A stretch of 64,000 nucleotides of DNA from Caldimonas mangrovi (lineage in GTDB: Bacteria; Pseudomonadota; Gammaproteobacteria; Burkholderiales; Burkholderiaceae_C): NCBI RefSeq assembly GCF_023721835.1, contig NZ_JAMKFE010000004.1, positions 358,514 through 422,513 of the forward strand, given 5' to 3'. The translations under genes and the position numbers were made by a program. A model generated the notes under the pieces. The model was not told the DNA's origin, searched no databases, and saw only the letters and a program-made list of their open reading frames with translations. This document shows positions 58,014 to 64,000 of this stretch, one piece after another. Each line of letters opens with the position of its first letter. Within the stretch, counting starts at the first letter, position 1.

Positions 58014-60365
58014 ATGCATCGACAGCCGGCATCCCGTTCTTTCCCCAACCTGCGGCGGCACCTGGCGGCCATGGCCGCCGGACTGCTGCTGGCCGGCAGC
58101 GCCTTGGCGCAGGGCACCCCCGTGGCCATCGACATTGCCGCGCAGCCGCTGGACAAAGCGATCGCCGCGCTGGCACGGCAGACCGGTGCACAGATCGTGT
58201 TCTCCACCGCGCTGGCCGAGGGCAAGACGGCCCCGTCCGTGCACGGCACGCTTTCCGTGCGCGAGGCGCTGCAACGCCTGCTCGCCGGCTCGGGGCTGGC
58301 GCTGCAGTCTCCCGATGACCAGACCTTCACGGTCGTGCGGGCCGAGCCACAGGCCGAGGCGCAAACGACGCTGCCCACGGTCGTCGTCAGGGCCGGGGTG
58401 GAGCAGGAGTCCGCCACCGGGCCCATGCGCGGTTACGCAGCCCGGCGCAGCGCCAGCGGCACCAAGATCGACGCCTCTCTGCTGGAGACGCCGCAATCCG
58501 TCGCGATCGTGGGGGCCGAGCAGATCGCGGATCAGAAAGCGACCAGCGTCACCGAGGCCTTGGCCTACACCCCGGGCGTGATGGCCGACCCCGGCTACGC
58601 CAACTCCTACGATGTGCTCTACAGCCGCGGCTTCCGGCTGCAGGACGGCAGCGGCGGGGTCTATCGCGACGGGCTGAAGCTCGGCGGTTCGGGCTGGGCC
58701 ACGGGCCAGCAGGAAACCTATGGCCTCGAGCGCATCGAGTTGCTCAAGGGCGCAGCGTCCGTGTTGTATGGCGCGGCGGCGCCCGGCGGTGTGCTCAATG
58801 TCGTCACCAAGCAACCGCGCGCCGACCATGTGAACGAAGTCATCGCCGAGGCGGGCAACCAGGCCCACCGCGCGCTCGCGGCCGACCTGGGCGCCCAGCT
58901 CTCTGACGACTGGACGGGCCGCCTGGTGCTGCTCGCTCGCAACGCCGACACCTCGGTCGATCACATCCCGAACAATGTGCGCTATGTCGCTCCGTCGCTG
59001 CGCTGGACGCCGAATGCGGACACGTCGCTGACGCTGCTCGCCCATCACGTCGAACGCCGCACCGCCTACATCTGGGGCGTGCCGGTCGAGGGCTCGCTGC
59101 TGACCAGCCCCTACGGCAAGCTGCCGCGGGATCGCTTCGTCGGCGAACCCGGCTTCGATCGTCAGGACACCAGGCAAACGTCGTTCGGCTGGCTGCTCAC
59201 ACACGACTTCTCCAGCACGTTGAGCCTGCATCACGGCCTGCGCTGGATCGACAGCGAAAACCATGTGCGCTTCACCAACCTGAACTCGAGCGCCACCACC
59301 GACCCGCGCGAGTTCCAGCGCCGCGCCATCGACGAACTGGAAACCACGCGCGGCATCAGTGCCGATACCCGGGTCCAGGCCGAGTTCGACACGGGCCCGC
59401 TGCGCCACAAGGCCGTGGCCGGCGTCGATCTGGCCAACCACCACATCGGCAGCGTCTGGCAGCTTGCCAGCCTGGGGCCGCTGAACCTCTTCGACCCCGT
59501 CTACGGTGCGGTTCCCGGCAGCTTCGTTCCTTTGTCCGACGACCGGGAGCATCAGCGCCGAGTCGGTCTGTACCTGCAAGACCAGTTCAAGATCGGTGCG
59601 GCGACCGCGCTGGCCGGCGTGCGGCGCGACGAAGTGCGCAGCAAGCTCAACGGCGACACCGAGAAGACAGGCGCCACCACGGGCCGGCTGGGGCTGGTCT
59701 GGGAGGTCGCTCCCGGTGTGGCGCCTTTCGTCAGCTGGAGCCAGAGCTTCGAGCCCGTCGCCGGGACCGACAACGACGGCCAGCGCTACAAGCCCACGCG
59801 TGGAGAGCAGATGGAGCTCGGCGTGCGCTGGCAGCGTGGCGATCTCGTGGCCTCGGCCGCCGTGTTCCACCTGACTCAGGCCAACGTGCTCAAGAACCGT
59901 ACCGGCCTGGACAAGGCCGTGCAGACCGGCGAGGTGCGCTCACGCGGCCTCGAACTCGAAGCCAAGGGGCCGATTGCGCGCAACGTGCATCTGATCGCCT
60001 CCTATGCCTATACCGACGCCGAGACGACGAAGAGCGAGGAAGCCGACGAGATCGGCAAGCCGGTCAGCTACCAGCCGCGCCACCAGGCGTCACTGTGGAC
60101 GCGCTTCGACCACGTGTGGACACCGGGCCTGCAGCTGGGCGTGGGAGCGCGACACGTGGGCAGCACGTCGGACTGGGGGGGCACGGAGGCGCGCGTTCCT
60201 TCCTACACCACGTGGGACGCGCTGATCGGCTACACCACCGGGCCGTGGACCTGGCGCCTCAACGTCAACAACCTCACCGACAAGACCACGCTGTTGTGCA
60301 ACGGAGGATGGTGCGTGTACGGCGACGGCTTGCGCGCCACGGCGTCACTGGCGTACCGGTGGTGA
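58014..60365 (+). CDS. TonB-dependent siderophore receptor with STN signalling domain
   Basis: A 783-residue outer membrane receptor. After a signal peptide (LAAMAAGLLLAGSALA) comes an STN domain (about 35-105) that talks to FecR, a TonB-box-like stretch (TLPTVVVRAG), a plug (ETPQSVAIVGAEQI; GLERIELLKGAASVLYG) and a beta-barrel ending in the aromatic LAYRW. It resembles the FpvA/FoxA/hydroxamate receptor group. AGGAGT precedes the ATG by about eight bases. The ligand is not predictable from sequence. Confidence 0.95.
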   Translation: MHRQPASRSFPNLRRHLAAMAAGLLLAGSALAQGTPVAIDIAAQPLDKAIAALARQTGAQIVFSTALAEGKTAPSVHGTLSVREALQRLLAGSGLALQSPDDQTFTVVRAEPQAEAQTTLPTVVVRAGVEQESATGPMRGYAARRSASGTKIDASLLETPQSVAIVGAEQIADQKATSVTEALAYTPGVMADPGYANSYDVLYSRGFRLQDGSGGVYRDGLKLGGSGWATGQQETYGLERIELLKGAASVLYGAAAPGGVLNVVTKQPRADHVNEVIAEAGNQAHRALAADLGAQLSDDWTGRLVLLARNADTSVDHIPNNVRYVAPSLRWTPNADTSLTLLAHHVERRTAYIWGVPVEGSLLTSPYGKLPRDRFVGEPGFDRQDTRQTSFGWLLTHDFSSTLSLHHGLRWIDSENHVRFTNLNSSATTDPREFQRRAIDELETTRGISADTRVQAEFDTGPLRHKAVAGVDLANHHIGSVWQLASLGPLNLFDPVYGAVPGSFVPLSDDREHQRRVGLYLQDQFKIGAATALAGVRRDEVRSKLNGDTEKTGATTGRLGLVWEVAPGVAPFVSWSQSFEPVAGTDNDGQRYKPTRGEQMELGVRWQRGDLVASAAVFHLTQANVLKNRTGLDKAVQTGEVRSRGLELEAKGPIARNVHLIASYAYTDAETTKSEEADEIGKPVSYQPRHQASLWTRFDHVWTPGLQLGVGARHVGSTSDWGGTEARVPSYTTWDALIGYTTGPWTWRLNVNNLTDKTTLLCNGGWCVYGDGLRATASLAYRW

Positions 60366-60390
60366 GCTGGTCCTGCGCACGCCGCTCCCG

Positions 60391-61728
60391 GTGAAATCCG
60401 TCCTGCGCCCGACACTCGTCCTGGTCCACCGCTGGGTGGGCCTGGCCCTGGCCGGCTTTCTGCTGCTGGCCGGGCTGACGGGTGCGCTGCTGACGTGGTA
60501 TGAGGAGCTGGACGCCTGGGCCAGCCCGCAGTTGCTGCGCGTGGCACCGCCCGCGCTGGGCGCCGCGATGCTGAGCCCGCTGGCGCTGCGCGAGAAGGTG
60601 CAGGCCGAGTTCCCCCAGGCCTATGTCCCCATGGCGTATTTGCGGCAGGAGCCCGGGCACGCCGCCGTGGTGCGGCTGTTCGGCCGGCCGGACCCGGTCA
60701 CCGGCGAACTGACCGAGCCGTCCTGCGACCAGGTCTTCGTGAACCCGTACACCGGGCAGGTCCTGGGCGAACGCAAGTGGGGCGACATCACCCAGGGCCT
60801 GAAAAATCTCATGCCCTTCATCTACCGGCTGCACTATTCATTGGCGCTGGACGCCGCGGGCAGCACCTTGCTGGGCATCGTGGCCTTGCTATGGACGTTG
60901 GACTGTTTCGTCGGGGCCTGGCTCACCTTGCCGGCGACGCGCATGCCGGCCGCATCGCGCGGGGGCACGACGCCGCCTTCGGCGCCATGGCGTGGTCCCG
61001 TGGCCGCTCAGCGCCGGAGGGCCTGGCCCGTGGCCAGGCAGTGGCTGGTGCGCTGGGGGCCGTCGTGGAAACTGCGTCTGGGCAGCGGGGCCTACAAGAT
61101 CAGCTTCGACCTGCACCGCGCGGGCGGTTTATGGACCTGGGCCGTGCTGTTCGTGCTGGCTTGGAGCAGCGTGGCCTTCAACCTGCACGACGAGGTCTAT
61201 GACCCCGTGATGCGGGCCCTGTTCGCATACCAGCCCGAGAGGGAGTCTCTGCCGCGGCCGCAGCGACTCGATCTCAGCCCCGCGCTGGTGTGGGATGACG
61301 CACTCGCCACGGGCCGGCGACTGATGGCGGAGCAAGCCCGCAGACACCGCTTCACCGTGCACGACGAAACCCTGCTGGTGCACGACCCGCGCGTGGGCCT
61401 GCGCGGCACCTGGCGCTATCAGGTGCGAAGCAGCCGCGACATTCGCGACCGCTGGGGCAGCACCCAGGTGATCTTCGACGCCGAAACGGGTGAGCTGCTG
61501 CAAACCTGGCTGCCCACGGGGGCCGCCCGTGGCGACACCATCCGCACCTGGCTCACCAGCTTGCACATGGCGATGCTTGGGGGCACGCCCTTCCGGCTGT
61601 TCATGACCGTGATGGGGCTCGGGGTGGCCATGCTGAGCATCACCGGCGTCCTCGTCTGGGCGCGCAAACGCCATGGCAGGGTCCGAGGCCGCGCACGGAG
61701 CCGCGCCGCCCTGCCTTCGGCACATTGA
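60391..61728 (+). CDS. PepSY-associated membrane protein (iron-uptake type)
   Basis: A 445-residue protein starting at GTG 60391, 25 bases after the receptor. Four membrane spans are predicted, with LVLVHRWVGLALAGFLLLAG at the N-terminus, a periplasmic PepSY-type region, and DLHRAGGLWTWAVLFVLAWS and LTSLHMAMLGGTPF carrying conserved His residues. Such proteins are often found with siderophore receptors and are suspected of ferric-siderophore reduction, with His as heme or metal ligands. It closes the FecI-FecR-receptor transcript. Confidence 0.88.
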   Translation: MKSVLRPTLVLVHRWVGLALAGFLLLAGLTGALLTWYEELDAWASPQLLRVAPPALGAAMLSPLALREKVQAEFPQAYVPMAYLRQEPGHAAVVRLFGRPDPVTGELTEPSCDQVFVNPYTGQVLGERKWGDITQGLKNLMPFIYRLHYSLALDAAGSTLLGIVALLWTLDCFVGAWLTLPATRMPAASRGGTTPPSAPWRGPVAAQRRRAWPVARQWLVRWGPSWKLRLGSGAYKISFDLHRAGGLWTWAVLFVLAWSSVAFNLHDEVYDPVMRALFAYQPERESLPRPQRLDLSPALVWDDALATGRRLMAEQARRHRFTVHDETLLVHDPRVGLRGTWRYQVRSSRDIRDRWGSTQVIFDAETGELLQTWLPTGAARGDTIRTWLTSLHMAMLGGTPFRLFMTVMGLGVAMLSITGVLVWARKRHGRVRGRARSRAALPSAH

Positions 61729-62043
61729 AGCCTCGCTGGTTGCCGAGCGGTTGAAGGCGTCCGGGCGTCTTTCCCGGGCCGTGAGCCGCCTGCGCCAAGG
61801 CCGCCCTTTGCGGGCATGGCAGGCACTGCCGCCCACCGGACCGCCCACGCTGCGGTCGATGATCGCCTGCCCCAGCGGCAGGCCGTTGCACAAGCCGGTT
61901 GGCGTGGCCGGCACAGGTGGCAGCGCGCGCCACCCGTGCACTGCTCGCACGCCGGCACGCCGGGCGCCGTGGTGAGAAACTCCACCATCCACGGGCACGC
62001 AGCTTGCGGCCGTGGCTGGCGCTCCACGCAGAGGACTCTCCTT
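61729..62043 (+). other. Intergenic region, 315 bases
   Basis: Noncoding between the PepSY gene and the MFS gene. Only the sigma54-like promoter at 61994-62007 and a GAGGA ribosome site at 62031-62035 stand out. ORFs through it on either strand lack coding character. Confidence 0.5.
61994..62007 (+). promoter_or_regulatory. Sigma54-like -24/-12 promoter upstream of the MFS gene
   Basis: GGCACG-N4-TTGC, identical over 14 bases to the element at 3381-3394, with GG at 61994-61995 and GC at 62006-62007. Transcription would start near 62018, about 26 bases before the TTG start. Confidence 0.5.
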
Positions 62044-63672
62044 TTGGCGATACCGTCGACCCCCAACGAATCCACCGCTGCCTCGCATGAGGTGAGCGAA
62101 GCCGCGCTCGCGCCGTTGCGCAGCCCCGTGTTCCGCATGCTGTGGGGCGCCTGGCTCACGGCCAACATCTGCATGTGGATGAACGACGTGGCCGCCGCAT
62201 GGCTGATGACCTCGTTGACCACCTCGCCCATCATGGTGGCGCTGGTGCAGTCGGCGTCCACGTTGCCGGTGTTTCTGCTGGGGTTGCCCAGCGGCGCGCT
62301 GGCCGACATTCTCGATCGGCGGCGCTACTTCATCGTCACGCAGTTCTGGGTGGCGGCCGTGGCGCTGGTGGTCTGCGTCACGCTGCTGGCGGGGGCGATG
62401 ACGGCACCGGTGCTGCTGGTGCTCACGTTCGCCAACGGCATCGGGCTGGCCATGCGCTGGCCGGTGTTCGCGGCCATCGTGCCCGAACTGGTGCCGCGCC
62501 CGCAACTGCCTGCGGCGCTGGCACTCAACGGCGTGGCGATGAACGCATCGCGCATCGTCGGCCCGCTGGTGGCGGGCGCCGTGATCGCCAGCGCCGGCAG
62601 CGCGTATGTGTTCGTGCTCAATGCGGTACTTTCAGTGCTGGCCGGCTTTGCCATCATGCGCTGGAAGCGCGAGCAGAAGCCCAGCGCGTTGCCGGGCGAA
62701 CGTTTCGTCGGTGCCATGCGCGTGGGGCTGCAGCACGTGCGCCAGTCGACCCGCATGCACGCGGTGCTGCTGCGCATTTCGCTGTTCTTCCTGCAGGCCA
62801 CGGGGCTGATGGCCCTGATGCCGCTGGTGGCCAAGGGCATGCCCGACGGCGATGCGGGCACCTTCACGATGCTGCTCGCCGCGTTGGGCGTCGGTGCCAT
62901 CGCGGCAGCCTTGTCGCTGCAGAAGCTGCGGCGCTACATGAACCGCGACGACCTGGTGCACAAGGGCAGCATCGTCGTCGCGCTGGCCACCCTGGTGGTG
63001 GCCTTCTCGCCCAATGTGTGGGTCGCCATGCCGGCCATGGTGATCGCCGGCATGGCGTGGATCTCGGTGGCCAACTCGCTGACGGTGTCGGCGCAACTCG
63101 CGCTGCCGAATTGGGTGCGTGCGCGCGGCATGTCGATCTACCAGATGGCGCTGATGGGCAGCAGTGCCGCCGGTGCCGCGGTGTGGGGCCAGGTCGCGAG
63201 CCTGACTGATGTGCGCACCGGTCTGGTGGCGTCGGCCGTGTTCGGCGGCATCGTGCTGTGGTGGGCGCGCAAGTACAAGGTCGAGGCGCAGGTCGAGGAA
63301 GACCTGACACCGACCCAGGTGGTCAAGCCGCCCGAGGTCAGCATCCCGATCGACCCCGACGCCGGGCCGGTGCTGATCACCATCGAATACCGCATCGACC
63401 CGGGCCGCGCCGAGGAATTCCATGCGGTGATGGAAGAGACGCGCCGCGCACGGCTGCGCCAGGGGGCGCTGTCGTGGGAGCTGTTCCGCGACACTGCCGA
63501 CCCGACCCGCTATGTCGAGTACCTGGTCGACGAGTCTTGGGTCGAACACCTGCGCCGCTTCGACCGTTTCACCGCGGCCGACGACGCCTTGCGCGAGCGC
63601 CGCCTGCGCTTCCATGTGGGCGACGGCCCCCCCGTCGTCAAGCGCTGTATCGCCGAGCCGATCGGGCGCTGA
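62044..63672 (+). CDS. MFS transporter (MFS_3/EntS-like) with C-terminal monooxygenase-like domain
   Basis: A 542-residue protein starting at TTG 62044 with GAGGA eight bases upstream; a longer frame from 61816 is unsupported by codon character. Twelve membrane spans (MLWGAWLTANICMWMNDVAA; GALADILDRRRYFIV as loop 2-3) are followed by about 100 soluble residues (ITIEYRIDPGRAEEFHAVME; DPTRYVEYLVDESW) resembling an antibiotic-biosynthesis-monooxygenase-type fold. This fused form is a common subtype. It may export a siderophore or drug; the nearby iron genes are suggestive but it has its own promoter. Confidence 0.88.
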   Translation: MAIPSTPNESTAASHEVSEAALAPLRSPVFRMLWGAWLTANICMWMNDVAAAWLMTSLTTSPIMVALVQSASTLPVFLLGLPSGALADILDRRRYFIVTQFWVAAVALVVCVTLLAGAMTAPVLLVLTFANGIGLAMRWPVFAAIVPELVPRPQLPAALALNGVAMNASRIVGPLVAGAVIASAGSAYVFVLNAVLSVLAGFAIMRWKREQKPSALPGERFVGAMRVGLQHVRQSTRMHAVLLRISLFFLQATGLMALMPLVAKGMPDGDAGTFTMLLAALGVGAIAAALSLQKLRRYMNRDDLVHKGSIVVALATLVVAFSPNVWVAMPAMVIAGMAWISVANSLTVSAQLALPNWVRARGMSIYQMALMGSSAAGAAVWGQVASLTDVRTGLVASAVFGGIVLWWARKYKVEAQVEEDLTPTQVVKPPEVSIPIDPDAGPVLITIEYRIDPGRAEEFHAVMEETRRARLRQGALSWELFRDTADPTRYVEYLVDESWVEHLRRFDRFTAADDALRERRLRFHVGDGPPVVKRCIAEPIGR

Positions 63673-63687
63673 ATCGCGCGCTGGCCA

Positions 63688-63706
63688 GGCTGGGAAAGTC
63701 CCAGCC
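63688..63706 (+). terminator. Perfect hairpin after the MFS gene
   Basis: GGCTGGGA, AAG loop, TCCCAGCC: an eight-base perfect stem 16 bases past the stop. It lacks a T-run, so a Rho-assisted or mRNA-stabilising role is more likely than a classical terminator. Confidence 0.45.
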
Positions 63707-63841
63707 CGCCATATCAACAAAGTATGGAGTTCGGATGACGCCGGTATCGGCGACGTCGCTTGCATTCGGCAACACTGCCGTCGCAGTCGGGACACCTCGG
63801 CTGGCAACAATCGATATCGACAACCGGAGGAGATCCGAGAC

Positions 63842-64000
63842 ATGAAGTTCAAGGCATTTGCGGCGGTGGTGGCGGGCCTGGGCCTGAGCGGATGGGCGCA
63901 GGCGGGCGAGCTGGTGGTGGCGACAGTGAACAACGGCCACATGATCGAGATGCAGAAGCTGACGAAGCATTTCGAGGCGGCGAACCCGGGCACGACGGTG
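63842..64000 (+). CDS. ABC transporter solute-binding protein, 5' part (cut by window end)
   Basis: The first 53 residues: a signal peptide (KAFAAVVAGLGLSGWAQA) and the opening of a sugar-type binding protein (LVVATVNNGHMIEMQKLTKH, then FEAANPGT). This matches the extracellular solute-binding family 1, resembling sorbitol/mannitol-type (SmoE/MtlE) proteins. GGAGGAG precedes the ATG. The permease and ATPase genes would follow outside the window. Confidence 0.85.
   Translation, partial: MKFKAFAAVVAGLGLSGWAQAGELVVATVNNGHMIEMQKLTKHFEAANPGTTV

Noticed and set aside
61640..61933. 97-residue open frame on the minus strand after the PepSY gene
   Set aside because: No ribosome site or domain, Arg/Gly/Pro-rich shadow composition.

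Overview
The window reads as chromosomal DNA of a high-GC betaproteobacterium, most likely order Burkholderiales (Comamonadaceae/Rubrivivax/Caldimonas-like). This rests on the very high GC, the csp/hypothetical/infA cold-shock cluster, the ybhP-clsB-ybhN-like lipid cluster, an SLC5-type sensor kinase module and the style of the small conserved hypotheticals. The exact genus is inference. No tRNA, rRNA, CRISPR array or insertion sequence was recognised.

Layout. 1-3.4 kb: a tightly overlapped three-gene operon whose last two genes look like the Kiwa anti-phage system (KwaA membrane protein, KwaB/DUF4868), preceded by a trypsin-like protease fused to a DRGHM-type non-specific nuclease. All junctions are ATGA overlaps. 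3.4-7.9 kb: a small acidic protein behind a sigma54-like promoter, and a large multi-PAS hybrid histidine kinase. 8-19 kb: a type VI secretion payload island (VgrG, DUF4123 adaptor, VasX-like membrane effector, then three multi-pass membrane proteins that are candidate immunity proteins). Most of it has lower GC than its flanks, and it carries a duplicated ~335-bp segment and a decayed gene copy. 19-24 kb: DUF502 protein, small hypotheticals, LysR regulator, PHB-depolymerase-like esterase and extensin-like protein. 24-28 kb: alpha/beta hydrolase, ybhP-like, cardiolipin synthase and ybhN-like genes in one overlapped operon. 28-32 kb: lipoprotein, SH3 protein, and a divergent ornithine-cyclodeaminase-like/FAD-oxidase pair whose start codons overlap. 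31.8-32.7 kb: cold-shock cluster. 32.7-36.2 kb: MerR/TipA-type regulator with a textbook MerR promoter and an MFS exporter, then a 2-hydroxyacid dehydrogenase. 36-47 kb: proline-rich TonB-like protein, AraC regulator and divergent NAD(P)-binding protein, SRPBCC protein, MFS, CoA-transferase, diguanylate cyclase, zinc alcohol dehydrogenase.

47-53 kb: a signalling cassette made of a small membrane protein, an SLC5 transporter/histidine kinase fusion, a receiver-only response regulator and a membrane PAS protein with a degenerate kinase core fused to a DEDDh (DnaQ-like) exonuclease. 53-56 kb: copper-binding four-helix protein, CGNR regulator with a divergent Asp-nucleophile hydrolase, and a TetR regulator with a 26-bp palindromic operator. 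56-64 kb: iron uptake (Fur-box, FecI-like sigma, FecR, STN-type TonB receptor, PepSY protein), an MFS protein behind a second sigma54-like promoter, and the start of an ABC transporter solute-binding protein cut by the window end.

The most interesting candidates are the Kiwa-like operon with its added protease-nuclease, the pseudokinase-exonuclease signalling cassette, and the rearranged T6SS effector/immunity island.
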